A DNA stretch of 64,000 nt from Falsibacillus pallidus (GTDB lineage Bacteria > Bacillota > Bacilli > Bacillales > DSM-25281): positions 434,001 to 498,000 of the forward strand of contig NZ_QQAY01000001.1 of assembly GCF_003350505.1 (NCBI RefSeq), in the 5' to 3' direction. This document shows, in pieces, positions 8,203 through 18,897 of the stretch (position 1 is the stretch's first letter; each line of letters starts with the position of its first letter). The translations under genes and the position numbers were made by a program. The notes beneath the pieces were generated by a model, which worked only from the letters and a program-made list of their open reading frames with translations, had not been told where the DNA came from and did no database searches.

Positions 8203-9558
8203 ATGCCTAAACACATCGTTATAGTGGGGGGAGTTGCTGGCGGCGCCACTGTTGCAGCTCAATTAAGGAGACTGAATAAGGATATACGCATATCAATCTT
8301 TGAAAAAGGCGGTCAAATCGCCTATTCCAACTGCGGGATTCCTTATTATATTGGAGGAATTGTTCCTGATCGAAACAGCATTCTTCGCGATTGCCAGGAC
8401 TTTTCTGACAAATACGATGCAGCCATACATTTATATACCGAAGTCACTTCTATCGACAGAGAAAAGCAAAGAATCAGCTTTATTGATTTAAAAGACAACA
8501 AAGAAGGGTATGAGGAATATGACCACCTTATCCTGTCACCCGGGGCATCTGCCAGGATTCCGGATATTCCAAACTTAAATGCAGGTAATTGCTTCCCTAT
8601 AAGATCCATACAGGATATGGATCACGTCCACCAGTTCATTGAAGAATCCTCCCCTAAGACTGCACTGATTGCTGGAGGGGGCTTTATCGGAGTGGAAATG
8701 GCGGAAAATCTCATTTTAAGGGGATTAAATGTCCAATTGCTGGAACGCTCCAAACAAGTCATGGGGATATTGGACAGCGATATGGCCGAATTGATGGAAA
8801 AGGAAATGCGGGATAAAGGGATTTCCCTTCTCTTCGATGAGGAGCTGGCTGCCGTTGAAGATGGCGGTACAACATTTGTCATGAAAAGCGGGAAAAGAAC
8901 TGAAGCTGACCTTCTCATTCTTTCAATGGGAATCATCCCAAACACTTCACTCGCTGAGCAGTCAGGTTTGAAGATTGGGGAGACAAAAGGGATTGTTGCC
9001 AATGAATTCATGCAGACAAATGATCCATTGATCTACGTACTCGGGGATGCGGCTGAAACTGTCGACCCCATCCTGCATAAGCCTAAACAAGTTCCTCTAG
9101 CCTGGCCTGCCCACCGGCAAGCCTATATCATCGCAAATCATATCGCAGGCGTTCCCATCCCTTATAAAGGGACCTACGGAACAGCCATTGTTAAGTTCTT
9201 TGACCTGGCTGCAGGTATGATCGGCCATAATGAAAAAACTCTCAAAAGCATGGAAACGCCTTTTAAGACAGAGGTTGTGGAGGCAAAGTCTCATGCAGGA
9301 TATTTCCCTGGTTCCATGCCATTAAAAATCAAATTGCATTACGACCCGGTTTCCAGAGCAATCCTTGGTGCACAGACAATCGGAAAAGATGGTGCAGATA
9401 AAAGAATTGATGTAATAGCTGCAGCAATGAAAGGCAAATTGACAGTAGACGATTTGCAGGAGATTGAATTAGCCTATGCCCCTCCGTTTTCATCGCCAAA
9501 AGACCCTGTAAATATTCTCGGATATATGGCCAGTTCCAAAAATATAAACAAGGAGTGA
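8203..9558 (+). CDS. cdr: CoA-disulfide reductase family flavoenzyme
   Basis: FAD- and NAD(P)H-dependent oxidoreductase of 451 residues. The N-terminal FAD site is VIVGGVAGGATVAAQLRR. The single redox cysteine lies in YSNCGIPYYIGG, the SxNC motif that forms a mixed disulfide with CoA in CoA-disulfide reductases and is shared with NADH oxidases and peroxidases. A second dinucleotide motif is ALIAGGGFIGVEMAENL, followed by the second FAD site VLGDAAE and the dimerisation domain ending PPFSSPKDPVNILGY. There is no C-terminal rhodanese domain. ATG 8203 follows GGAGGTGATC by three bases; the open frame upstream to 8137 has no better start. Partner SDR gene begins five bases later. Confidence 0.88.
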   Translation: MPKHIVIVGGVAGGATVAAQLRRLNKDIRISIFEKGGQIAYSNCGIPYYIGGIVPDRNSILRDCQDFSDKYDAAIHLYTEVTSIDREKQRISFIDLKDNKEGYEEYDHLILSPGASARIPDIPNLNAGNCFPIRSIQDMDHVHQFIEESSPKTALIAGGGFIGVEMAENLILRGLNVQLLERSKQVMGILDSDMAELMEKEMRDKGISLLFDEELAAVEDGGTTFVMKSGKRTEADLLILSMGIIPNTSLAEQSGLKIGETKGIVANEFMQTNDPLIYVLGDAAETVDPILHKPKQVPLAWPAHRQAYIIANHIAGVPIPYKGTYGTAIVKFFDLAAGMIGHNEKTLKSMETPFKTEVVEAKSHAGYFPGSMPLKIKLHYDPVSRAILGAQTIGKDGADKRIDVIAAAMKGKLTVDDLQEIELAYAPPFSSPKDPVNILGYMASSKNINKE

Positions 9559-9563
9559 TTGCA

Positions 9564-10433
9564 ATGAGTTCCAATAATCAACCAAAACAGACATTCCCGC
9601 CGCAGCACCAAAATATTCAGCCCGGCATAGAGTCGCAAATGAACCCAGAACCTCAATTTGTAGATCCTAACTATAAAGGGAGCGGAAAGCTTCAAGGAAA
9701 GAATGCCATCATCACGGGAGGCGATAGTGGCATCGGCAGAGCTGTTTCCATTTATTTTGCAAAAGAAGGAGCGAATGTTGCCATCGTCTACCTTGAAGAA
9801 CATGAAGATGCCAAATTGACAAAGAGCCTTGTTGAAAAAGAAGGCGTACGCTGTGAATTGTATCCCGGAGATATTGGAAGCGAAACGTTTTGCAAATCCA
9901 TCATCGACAAAGTTGTTGAAAGCTTCGGGGGAATCGATATCCTTGTCAACAATGCTGCAGAACAGCATCCGCAAGAAAGCTTGCTGGACATTACTTCTGC
10001 ACAATTGGAAAGGACATTCAGGACCAATATCTTCTCTTTCTTTCATATGACAAAAGCAGCGCTTCCCCATTTGAAAAAAGGAGATGCCATTATTAATACC
10101 GCATCCATAACCGCTTATAAAGGCAATGAGCAATTGATTGACTATTCTTCTACTAAAGGGGCCATCGTCTCATTCACAAGATCGCTTTCTCAATCGCTTG
10201 CCTCTCAAGGAATAAGGGTTAACGGGGTTGCGCCAGGTCCCATTTGGACGCCGCTCATCCCTTCGACTTTTCCCGCAGACCAAGTGGCCAAGTTCGGTTC
10301 GGGCTCCCCGCTTGGGCGTGCAGGGCAGCCGTTTGAACTCGCACCAGCCTACGTTTACCTTGCAGCAGCCGATTCACAATACGTGACCGGCCAAATGATC
10401 CACGTGAACGGCGGGAGCGTGGTTAACGGTTAA
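9564..10433 (+). CDS. Short-chain dehydrogenase, general-stress type (YhdF/YdaD-like)
   Basis: Classical-extended SDR of 289 residues with a 45-residue N-terminal leader rich in Gln and Pro (QPKQTFPPQHQ) typical of the Bacillus stress SDRs YhdF, YdaD (GS39) and YhxC/YhxD. The NAD(P) site is ITGGDSGIGRAV, the NNAA motif is ILVNNAAEQH, and the catalytic Ser and YxxxK are in NTASITAY and YSSTKGA. ATG 9564 sits nine bases after AGGAG, which overlaps the end of the preceding flavoenzyme gene, so the pair is an operon. Substrate unknown. Confidence 0.88.
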   Translation: MSSNNQPKQTFPPQHQNIQPGIESQMNPEPQFVDPNYKGSGKLQGKNAIITGGDSGIGRAVSIYFAKEGANVAIVYLEEHEDAKLTKSLVEKEGVRCELYPGDIGSETFCKSIIDKVVESFGGIDILVNNAAEQHPQESLLDITSAQLERTFRTNIFSFFHMTKAALPHLKKGDAIINTASITAYKGNEQLIDYSSTKGAIVSFTRSLSQSLASQGIRVNGVAPGPIWTPLIPSTFPADQVAKFGSGSPLGRAGQPFELAPAYVYLAAADSQYVTGQMIHVNGGSVVNG

Positions 10434-10460
10434 TGAAAAGCAGGTGGACAACAAGAAGCA

Positions 10461-10490
10461 AAAAAAGAACCCTCTATGGGTTCTTTTTTT
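10461..10490. terminator. Bidirectional terminator between SDR and LacI-type regulator
   Basis: Stem AAAAAAGAACCC / GGGTTCTTTTTT with a five-base loop. It overlaps the last codons of the regulator gene on the minus strand and closes the SDR unit on the plus strand. Confidence 0.85.
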
Positions 10491-11517
10491 GTTGTTTTGG
10501 CGCATTTGTACACGAGCATCTCTTGATGATTTGATGCGGAACAATGACCCGCTTGATAGGTTCTTTCGGATCTTCGATTTTTTGGATAAGGCTTTTGGCT
10601 GCCTGGTACCCTAAATCAAAGATGTTGATGTCAACCGATGTGAGGGGCGGCTTTGACATCTCTGCCATAAGGACGTTATTAAAACTGATGATCGAAATAT
10701 CTTCCGGAACTCGGATATTCATATCATCGAGTGTATTGAGTACACCGAGCGCCATCAGGTCATCCGCAACAATCAGTGCGGTAGGAGGCTCTTTTAATGT
10801 CATCAATTCATTGACCGCTTCACGCCCGCCTTCACGCAGGAATTCTTCATGGATGATATAATCATCCCGAAGAGGATGCCCGGCCTCTCTCAAGGCTTTC
10901 TCGTAGCCGAGAAGGCGTTCAATGGTCACGACCAGATTCAAATCCCCGCCTATAAAGGCAATTCTCTCATGTCCGAGGTCCAGCATATGTTCAGCGGCTT
11001 CCTTAGTAGCTCTGAAATTATCATTATCGACATGTGTGATTTCTTCAACAAATTTAAAAGGCTTCCCTACCATGACAAAAGGAAAGGCACGCTCTTTTAA
11101 GTACATCATGAGCTTATCTTCCACTTTGGAGTATAAAAGCACCACACCATCCACACGGCCTCCTTGGACCATTTGGACGACGCCCTCATAGATTTCTTCA
11201 TCCGTTTTCCCTGTAGTCAGCTGCAGAGCATATTGCTTCTCATCTGCTCCTTCACTAAGTCCCTGAAGGACAGTTGGAAAGAATGGATTCTGAAAAAACA
11301 CTCCTGCAGATCCGGGCATAACAAGACCTATGACCCTCGTTGACTGATTAGCCAGACTTCTGGCAATGAAGTTAGGATGGTAGCCAAGATGTTCCATTGC
11401 TTCACGGACTCGTTTCTTGGTTTTATCACTGATACGGGGATGATTGGCAATGACCCGTGAAACAGTCGATGGTGCTACATTTGCCATTTTTGCAACGTCT
11501 TTAATGGTGACGGCCAA
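10474..11517 (-). CDS. mdxR: LacI-family maltodextrin regulator (MdxR-like)
   Basis: LacI/GalR repressor of 347 residues. The N-terminal helix-turn-helix VTIKDVAKMANVAPSTVSRVIANHPRISDKTK and hinge helix (NFIARSLANQ) precede a periplasmic-binding-protein-like effector domain from about residue 55. I place the start at TTG 11517, seven bases after AGAGGTG; the longer ATG frame from 11544 lacks a ribosome site. It lies beside the amylase and MdxEFG genes, like mdxR (yvdE) in B. subtilis, and probably senses maltodextrins. A cre-like site lies 68-81 bases upstream, and LacI-type sites flank mdxE. The C-terminus ends in a Lys/Asn-rich tail. Confidence 0.85.
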   Translation of the reverse strand: MAVTIKDVAKMANVAPSTVSRVIANHPRISDKTKKRVREAMEHLGYHPNFIARSLANQSTRVIGLVMPGSAGVFFQNPFFPTVLQGLSEGADEKQYALQLTTGKTDEEIYEGVVQMVQGGRVDGVVLLYSKVEDKLMMYLKERAFPFVMVGKPFKFVEEITHVDNDNFRATKEAAEHMLDLGHERIAFIGGDLNLVVTIERLLGYEKALREAGHPLRDDYIIHEEFLREGGREAVNELMTLKEPPTALIVADDLMALGVLNTLDDMNIRVPEDISIISFNNVLMAEMSKPPLTSVDINIFDLGYQAAKSLIQKIEDPKEPIKRVIVPHQIIKRCSCTNAPKQQKKNP

Positions 11518-11584
11518 TTCTATACACCTCTTCTCCAAAAGCATAGGGCACTTTTCTCCCTAAATCACGCTTCCGGGCTAATCG

Positions 11585-11598
11585 CGAAACCGTTTACA
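11585..11598 (-). promoter_or_regulatory. cre/LacI-type operator upstream of mdxR
   Basis: The minus strand reads TGTAAACGGTTTCG, 12 of 14 matches to the cre consensus TGWAARCGYTWNCW. It could serve CcpA or autoregulation by the LacI-type protein. Confidence 0.55.
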
Positions 11599-11610
11599 TT
11601 TTTGTGGCAG

Positions 11611-11636
11611 AAAATAGGGCGATAATGCCCTATTTT
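11611..11636 (-). terminator. Hairpin between amylase and mdxR, probable terminator
   Basis: Perfect 10-bp stem AAAATAGGGC / GCCCTATTTT with a six-base loop. The T run is only the four bases of the stem itself, so termination may be incomplete and mdxR could be partly read from the mdx operon. Confidence 0.5.
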
Positions 11637-11677
11637 AATATTCGGCTTGATCCTGATGCCGGTGTGAACCACTTTAA

Positions 11678-13219
11678 TCAGTTATTCTTGTTTTTATTTT
11701 TCTTTCCCCTTCTCCAAGCCGCAATTAAAAATATCATGAATGCAATATAAACAAGTGCAAGAGAAGAAATAAACTTAATATTCACTCCTGATTTGTCAGC
11801 AAGAGCGTAGATTTCTGACTTTTCACGATCAATGATAATGGTATAATTCCCATTCTTATCTTTAACAAGGTCATCATGCTGAAGTCCCCGCAATTCTTTA
11901 TCGGGCTTCAGGTCCTTTTCAGGTATGACGACTTTTTGGGACTTGCTTGTGTTATTAATAGCTACAACAACAGTTTCGTCCTTATATTCACGTTTAAAAA
12001 CGGCCATTCCATCTTTTTGATAGAGCAGTTTCATGTCTCCTCTGCGGAGTGCAGGAAGCTGCTGCCTCAACTCGCCGATTTTTGTCATGTAATCAATAAG
12101 GTCTTTGTTTGCACGGAAATTCATGAAACGCCGGTTATCCGGATCATTGCCGCCATCCTGTGCAATCTCTGTTCCATAATAGACGATCGGTATTTCAGGT
12201 GTAGTATAAAGATATGTAAGAGCTAATTGCCATCTTGTACCCGGGAACTGTTTTGCTTCTATCATATCTCTCGTATACCGCTGCATATCGTGGTTATCCA
12301 AAAAACTCCCCATTAACTCAGGGTGGGGATAGATATTCTTATTGATATCCCACATTGTGAATGGACGCTCCATGGAAACATCCGGCTTCACAAATGCTTC
12401 CTTCAACGGTCCGTTTAACGGATAGTCCACTAAACCGTCAATTCCAGCTTCCTGATATTTCTTGATATAGTTCGGATCCTCGGACCATACCTCACCAAGA
12501 AGGTAAAAATTCTTTTTGACTGATTTCACTTCTTTTGCGAAGTCCTTCCAGAAAGTGATCGGAACATGCTTCACGGTATCGAGGCGGTAGCCGTCAATAT
12601 CCGTTTCTTTGATCCACCATTTAGCTGCATCGATCAAATATTTCTTAACCTCTGGATTGTCTTGATTTAAGTCAGGCAAATCATAGATCCATCCATTTTC
12701 AAGGCTGCTCTGTCCGCTGCCGATAATCGGCTTCTTCTCATGGAACCAATCCTTTTTGGCAGGGTCATTGACCCATGGATTGTCAGGGCCTACATGATTG
12801 GCCACGAAGTCCACGATGACTTTCATATCGCGCTTATGTGCTTCTTTCACTAATTCTTTGAACTTTTCAATCGAACCAAAATGTTCATCGGTTTTGTAAA
12901 AATCATTGATCCAATAGCCATGGTATCCCCCATCTTGATTATCAAAGATCGGAGTGAGCCATATTGCAGTAAATCCCATATCCTTCAAATAATCCAGTTT
13001 ATCTATGACACCCTGGAAATCCCCGCCTTGATAGGCCTTGGGGTCATTCATGTTGACATTGAAATCATTTGAAGCATCGCCATTATTGAAACGATCGACC
13101 ATTAAGAAATAAATCGTTTCATCCTGCCAATTGCGTTCCTCTTTTTCAGCGGCTTTTGCATTATAACCGTGAAAAAGGAGGAATGGGATGAGAAATATAG
13201 GCAGCCACCTTTTTCTCAT
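11678..13219 (-). CDS. Membrane-anchored extracellular alpha-amylase (GH13)
   Basis: Secreted glycoside hydrolase family 13 enzyme, 513 residues. A signal peptide (residues 1-24, hydrophobic core WLPIFLIPFLLF, likely cut after AKA) is followed by the (beta/alpha)8 barrel: DFVANHVGP, nucleophile Asp214 in DGYRLDTVKH, acid/base Glu243 in LLGEVW, and Asp311 in FLDNHD. After a small beta domain there is a C-terminal transmembrane helix (about 480-502, FISSLALVYIAFMIFLIAAW) and a Lys/Asn-rich tail, so the enzyme is tethered to the outer face of the membrane. It is the last gene of the mdxEFG operon, 27 bases after mdxG. It probably trims starch or glycogen into maltodextrins beside the importer. 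Confidence 0.92.
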   Translation of the reverse strand: MRKRWLPIFLIPFLLFHGYNAKAAEKEERNWQDETIYFLMVDRFNNGDASNDFNVNMNDPKAYQGGDFQGVIDKLDYLKDMGFTAIWLTPIFDNQDGGYHGYWINDFYKTDEHFGSIEKFKELVKEAHKRDMKVIVDFVANHVGPDNPWVNDPAKKDWFHEKKPIIGSGQSSLENGWIYDLPDLNQDNPEVKKYLIDAAKWWIKETDIDGYRLDTVKHVPITFWKDFAKEVKSVKKNFYLLGEVWSEDPNYIKKYQEAGIDGLVDYPLNGPLKEAFVKPDVSMERPFTMWDINKNIYPHPELMGSFLDNHDMQRYTRDMIEAKQFPGTRWQLALTYLYTTPEIPIVYYGTEIAQDGGNDPDNRRFMNFRANKDLIDYMTKIGELRQQLPALRRGDMKLLYQKDGMAVFKREYKDETVVVAINNTSKSQKVVIPEKDLKPDKELRGLQHDDLVKDKNGNYTIIIDREKSEIYALADKSGVNIKFISSLALVYIAFMIFLIAAWRRGKKNKNKNN

Positions 13220-13246
13220 CTCTTGCCCTCCTTGCTGTGTGAATTA

Positions 13247-14089
13247 TTATCCTTTTGTACCTCCGGAAGTCAAACCGGAAATCAAGAAACGCTGCGAGAA
13301 AAGGTACGCAATGGCAATCGGTATTGCAATCAAAATGGAGCCGGCTGCAAAACGGGTAAAGTTATTTGCAAACTGCTGATTGATAAAATGGAACAATCCG
13401 ACGGCAAGCGTATATTTTCCTGGGTCACGCAAGATGATCTGCGGCAAAAGGAAGTCGACAAACGGAGCCATGAAATTGAATAATGCAACAACGCCAAGAA
13501 TCGGCTTGGCAAGCGGAAGCATAATTCGGAAGAAAACCCCGAGATGTCCTGCTCCATCAATGCGTGCTGCTTCATCCAGTTCACGAGGTATTGTATCAAA
13601 ATATCCCTTGACCAGCCAAGCATTAAATGGAATTTGTCCACCTACATAAATAATAATAAGTCCTTTTAGTGAATCAAGCAGACCAAGCATATTCAGCATA
13701 ACATAAATGGCCACCATCGCCATCAAAGACGGGAACATCTGCAGAAGCAGGAATGCATATAATCCATATTTTCTCCCCACAAATTTGTAGCGGGAGAATG
13801 CGTACGCCACAAGTGCCGTCAAAAGCACTGAGAAGAAAGAATTGGCTACAGCCACAACTAAACTATTTTTATACCAAGTGATATAGTCGCTGCCTGGATC
13901 TGTCAACAGCCATTTGTAATGAACCAATGACCAGTTGTCGGGGATGATCTTGGCTGAATAAAGGCTTTGCCCCGGATTCAAAGACATCCCGATCGTCCAT
14001 AAAAGAGGATAGGCAATAATAATAAACATGAATGCAAGAAATAGGTAAATCAAAGCTACTTCTATATTCGATTTTGTTTTCCTGCTCAT
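13247..14089 (-). CDS. mdxG: Maltodextrin ABC transporter permease MdxG (MalG type)
   Basis: Inner-membrane permease of 280 residues with six predicted helices; the first is ALIYLFLAFMFIIIAYPLLW. The cytoplasmic EAA loop, which docks the ATPase, reads RELDEAARIDGAGHLGVFFRIMLP split around residues 185-205. The start shares one base with the mdxF stop (TAATG), so the two are translationally coupled. No ATPase gene is in the operon; the shared MsmX-type ATPase encoded elsewhere is expected to energise it, as in B. subtilis. Confidence 0.93.
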   Translation of the reverse strand: MSRKTKSNIEVALIYLFLAFMFIIIAYPLLWTIGMSLNPGQSLYSAKIIPDNWSLVHYKWLLTDPGSDYITWYKNSLVVAVANSFFSVLLTALVAYAFSRYKFVGRKYGLYAFLLLQMFPSLMAMVAIYVMLNMLGLLDSLKGLIIIYVGGQIPFNAWLVKGYFDTIPRELDEAARIDGAGHLGVFFRIMLPLAKPILGVVALFNFMAPFVDFLLPQIILRDPGKYTLAVGLFHFINQQFANNFTRFAAGSILIAIPIAIAYLFSQRFLISGLTSGGTKG

Positions 14090-15384
14090 TAGATATTCCC
14101 CTCCTCTTTGAAGGAACGTGTGCGTCTGAACTGGAAGAAAGCAAATAGACAGACGATGATTCCAAGAATGATGGATACGGCTGCTGCCATATTGTATTGG
14201 TTGATATTGAACGTTAGATTATAGACCCATGAAATCAGGATATCCGTCCCGCCAGCGCCGTTTTGTCCACGTACTGCCGGTCCACCTTGATTAAATAGAT
14301 AAATAATATTGAAGTTATTAAAGTTTCCTGCATATTGCATGATTAATAGCGGAGCTGTTGCATAAAAGATGTGGGGCATTGTTATGAATTTGAACTTTTG
14401 CCATCTTGATCCCCCATCTACATCAGCCGCTTCATACCAATCCTTAGAGATGCTCTGAAGAACCCCTGTAAATAAGGCAAAGACAAATGGGAAGCCCAGC
14501 CAGGTCTGAATCATGATCAAGGCAACTTTCGTCCAGAACGGGTCCTGCAGCCAAGGGATGCTTAAATGGAACATCGAGAGAATATCGCGATTGATCGAAC
14601 CGAACTTATCATTGAACATTGCTGCAAATATCAAAATAGTGACAAATGCCGGAACAGCCCAAGGTAAAATCAAAACCGTACGAATCAATCTTTTGAACTT
14701 AATCCTTGGATCATTTACGAGCAGCGCCAAAAACAATCCAAGTGCAATTTGAAGCGTTGTAGCTACAACTGTCCAAACGATCGTCCAGGCAAATACGTGG
14801 AAGAAAGTATCTTTCCAGACATCAATTGTGACAAGCTTATGGAAGTTATCGAATCCTACCCAATTCAAAAGCTTGCGTGGAGGAGAATTATATAGATTAT
14901 AGTTGGTAAAGGCCAGGGTCACTGTAAAGAGAATTGGTAAAACAACGATAAATAAGAGCATGATCAAGCCGGGAGTGACGAAAATGTATGGGAATCCCTT
15001 ATCCCAAGTGTTGCGGATTGCTTCACGGATATTAGGGATCTTTTCACCCCGCTGGATTTTAAAAGCCTGCTTTCTGGCATCGATGACATTATAGATATAA
15101 ATCGTAATGGCAAACGCCAAAATGATGATGGAAACCAATCCATAGATAATCAGGAAAATGGAGTGATCGACCATCGGGATCGTTCCGAGTGTACGGATGC
15201 CCCAAAGACCGTAGTTGATAAAATTCCCCAAAGTAAGGATGAAAGATACTTCGAGTATGATGAAAATAATCCCTTTGATGAATCTTCTATTATATAGTTG
15301 TCCAAGTCCTGCTAACAGGATGGACAGAATCATGGCCAATGTGGGATTATGTCCTTTTTTCTTCCCTTCAGAATATGTAGACAT
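14089..15384 (-). CDS. mdxF: Maltodextrin ABC transporter permease MdxF (MalF type)
   Basis: Permease of 431 residues with about eight membrane helices: two N-terminal ones (roughly 20-65 and 75-95), then the conserved six-helix core. The EAA loop is WYEAADVDGGSRWQKFKFITMP. The long first loop carries the basic segment RKQAFKIQRGEK. ATG 15384 follows GGAGG by seven bases; the upstream TTG at 15399 lies within the ribosome site and is rejected. It pairs with MdxG as the translocation channel for maltodextrins delivered by MdxE. Confidence 0.93.
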   Translation of the reverse strand: MSTYSEGKKKGHNPTLAMILSILLAGLGQLYNRRFIKGIIFIILEVSFILTLGNFINYGLWGIRTLGTIPMVDHSIFLIIYGLVSIIILAFAITIYIYNVIDARKQAFKIQRGEKIPNIREAIRNTWDKGFPYIFVTPGLIMLLFIVVLPILFTVTLAFTNYNLYNSPPRKLLNWVGFDNFHKLVTIDVWKDTFFHVFAWTIVWTVVATTLQIALGLFLALLVNDPRIKFKRLIRTVLILPWAVPAFVTILIFAAMFNDKFGSINRDILSMFHLSIPWLQDPFWTKVALIMIQTWLGFPFVFALFTGVLQSISKDWYEAADVDGGSRWQKFKFITMPHIFYATAPLLIMQYAGNFNNFNIIYLFNQGGPAVRGQNGAGGTDILISWVYNLTFNINQYNMAAAVSIILGIIVCLFAFFQFRRTRSFKEEGNI

Positions 15385-15410
15385 AGGAAATCCTCCCAAG
15401 ATAGAATAAT

Positions 15411-15488
15411 GAGGCTGACCCCTGAATACCCGCTCCCCTTCAGAATCTCTTTGAAGGAGGCCTGGCTCTTCATGTTAGAGTCAGCCCC
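15411..15488 (-). other. Intercistronic stem-loop between mdxE and mdxF
   Basis: The minus-strand transcript can pair GGCTGAC (15413-15419) with GTCAGCC (15480-15486), and inside this an arm CTCCTTC with GAAGGGGAG. There is no T run, so it is unlikely to be a full terminator. Such structures after binding-protein genes usually stabilise the upstream mRNA and raise binding protein over permease. Confidence 0.6.
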
Positions 15489-15503
15489 AAGATCATTTAA
15501 TTA

Positions 15504-16769
15504 TTATTTGGATGCTGCAATGTTATCTTTGATTGCTTTTACAGCTTCATCTAATACATCGCCAACAGGCTGGCCTTTAGCAATGAATGCAAGAGCATTA
15601 TTGATTGGCTCCCAAACCTGCTGCATTTCAGGTGCTGACGGCATTGGCTCACCGTATTTTACTTGCTCAGCAAATGCTGCAATCAATTGATCGCTAGTCA
15701 CTTTATCATCTTCTAGAGCAGCTTTGTTTGCAGGCATTTCACCGGCAACTTCAAAGTAGTGCAAAGAGTTTTCTTGATTTGTGACGAATTTCATCAAATC
15801 TGTAGCCCACTCTTTATTCTTAGAATAAGAAGAAAGCATCCATGATTTTACACCAACAAATGATTGTGGGATCTTTCCATCAATTTTTGGAAGTGTTGCT
15901 GTACCAAGTTTGTCGCCTAGAGCATCTTTATACGTTGGGATATTCCAAGGACCAGTGATGACAACGGCAGTATTTCCTTTTGTGAATAATCCGTTCATGA
16001 TGTCAGGATTTACTTCTACAGGGATATAGCCGTTTTTAAACCAAGAACCGATTAGTTCTCCGCCTTTTTTAGCGCCATCATTGTTTAATCCGATGTCGTT
16101 TACATCATAAGATCCGTTATCCTTCTTGAACACGTATCCACCGTTTGCTGCAAAGAATGGATAAGAGAAGTAGAAGTTTGCAGCTTCCATCAAGAAGCCA
16201 TATTTATCTTTAGATGCATCCGTTTGATTTTTAGCAATTTCCATTAATTCATCCATTGTTTCAGGAGCTTTATCAACTAGATCTTTATTGTAGAAAGTTC
16301 CATATGTTTCAACAACCAATGGAGCTCCCCAAACTTTTCCATCGTAAGTCACGGCGTCTACAGCTGTATCGATGTAATCACCTTTTGCATCGCCTAAATC
16401 AACTGGATCAGCCAATCCTTGAAGCACGATGCTTCCGATGCGGTCATGCGGCTGGAAGAATAAATCCGGACCTTTTCCTGCAGGTCCATCAAGAGCAAGT
16501 GTTTTTACTTGATCAAGCATGTCCATAGGAACAGCTTCAACTTTAATGCCAGTTTTCTCTGTGTATTTAGCAAAAATGTCTTGTAGAGCTTGTTTTTGCT
16601 TATCTTCGTTGTTAACCCAGACAACGAGTTTATCCGGCTTAGCAGCCTCTTCTGTCTTTTTCTTTGTGTCTTCCGGTTTGCTCTCGCCCGTTTCACGTTT
16701 TGGTCCACATGCAGCAAGGACACCCATAACGAGAATTAGAGCCATGAGCAGCGATAGAGCTTTCTTCAT
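15504..16769 (-). CDS. mdxE: Maltodextrin-binding lipoprotein MdxE (MalE type)
   Basis: Extracytoplasmic solute-binding protein of 421 residues (family 1). The lipoprotein signal MKKALSLLMALILVMGVLAAC has the lipobox LAAC with Cys21, then a charged linker rich in Lys/Glu. The mature part has the MalE pattern: LVVWVNNEDK, GKGPDLFFQPHDRIG and VVITGPWNIPTYK. First gene of the mdxE-mdxF-mdxG-amylase operon, expressed from a sigma-A promoter at 16893-16920 with LacI/CcpA-type operators just downstream of it. Ligand, maltose or longer maltodextrins, is inferred from the gene set. Confidence 0.93.
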   Translation of the reverse strand: MKKALSLLMALILVMGVLAACGPKRETGESKPEDTKKKTEEAAKPDKLVVWVNNEDKQKQALQDIFAKYTEKTGIKVEAVPMDMLDQVKTLALDGPAGKGPDLFFQPHDRIGSIVLQGLADPVDLGDAKGDYIDTAVDAVTYDGKVWGAPLVVETYGTFYNKDLVDKAPETMDELMEIAKNQTDASKDKYGFLMEAANFYFSYPFFAANGGYVFKKDNGSYDVNDIGLNNDGAKKGGELIGSWFKNGYIPVEVNPDIMNGLFTKGNTAVVITGPWNIPTYKDALGDKLGTATLPKIDGKIPQSFVGVKSWMLSSYSKNKEWATDLMKFVTNQENSLHYFEVAGEMPANKAALEDDKVTSDQLIAAFAEQVKYGEPMPSAPEMQQVWEPINNALAFIAKGQPVGDVLDEAVKAIKDNIAASK

Positions 16770-16846
16770 TTTAGACCCCTCCTAAAATATGTAGGTTTTC
16801 ACCCATTGCTGAACAGCCGTTTACACTAAAAATTATGATTGATTAA

Positions 16847-16880
16847 AGATAACGCTTTCATTTTAGTGAAAACGATTGCA
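16847..16880 (-). promoter_or_regulatory. Two LacI/CcpA-type operators downstream of the mdxE promoter
   Basis: Site A, 16860-16847 on the minus strand, reads TGAAAGCGTTATCT and matches cre (TGWAARCGYTWNCW) at all 14 positions. Site B, 16867-16880 read on the plus strand, is TGAAAACGATTGCA with 13 of 14 matches. Both lie between the mdxE -10 and its start codon, so a bound repressor would block initiation or elongation. They may serve MdxR, CcpA or both. Confidence 0.75.
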
Positions 16881-16892
16881 CAACCTATTCTA

Positions 16893-16920
16893 ATTATATC
16901 GCCTATTTCAAATTTGACAA
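16893..16920 (-). promoter_or_regulatory. Sigma-A promoter of the mdxE operon
   Basis: Minus strand TTGTCA (16920-16915), 16 bases, TATAAT (16898-16893). It faces mdxE and lies about 120 bases upstream of its start. Confidence 0.72.
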
Positions 16921-16958
16921 CCAATTTTTTAAAAATTTTCTCAATTCCTTTTGTCAAA

Positions 16959-17018
16959 TGAAAGCGATTTAATTTTCTTCTAAAATCCGTTGACAATGCA
17001 TAGGGATTGGAATAGCCT
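16959..17018 (+). promoter_or_regulatory. Putative promoter and operator of the cyclomaltodextrinase gene
   Basis: TTGACA (16990-16995), 17 bases, TAGCCT (17013-17018); the -10 is weak. A cre-like site TGAAAGCGATTTAA (16959-16972, 12 of 14 matches) lies just upstream of the -35. Confidence 0.5.
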
Positions 17019-17027
17019 TTAACTTGA

Positions 17028-18815
<1,788 letters not shown>

Positions 18816-18828
18816 ATCATAAAGCACT

Positions 18829-18868
18829 AGAGTCTTAAGGGGCATTTCAGCTCTTAAGGCTCTCTTTT
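18829..18868 (+). terminator. Terminator of the cyclomaltodextrinase gene
   Basis: AGAGTCTTAAG pairs with CTTAAGGCTCT (one G-T pair/bulge), then CTTTTTG. Confidence 0.75.
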
Positions 18869-18897
18869 TGATTACTTAAATACGGGGAGTCTTACAT

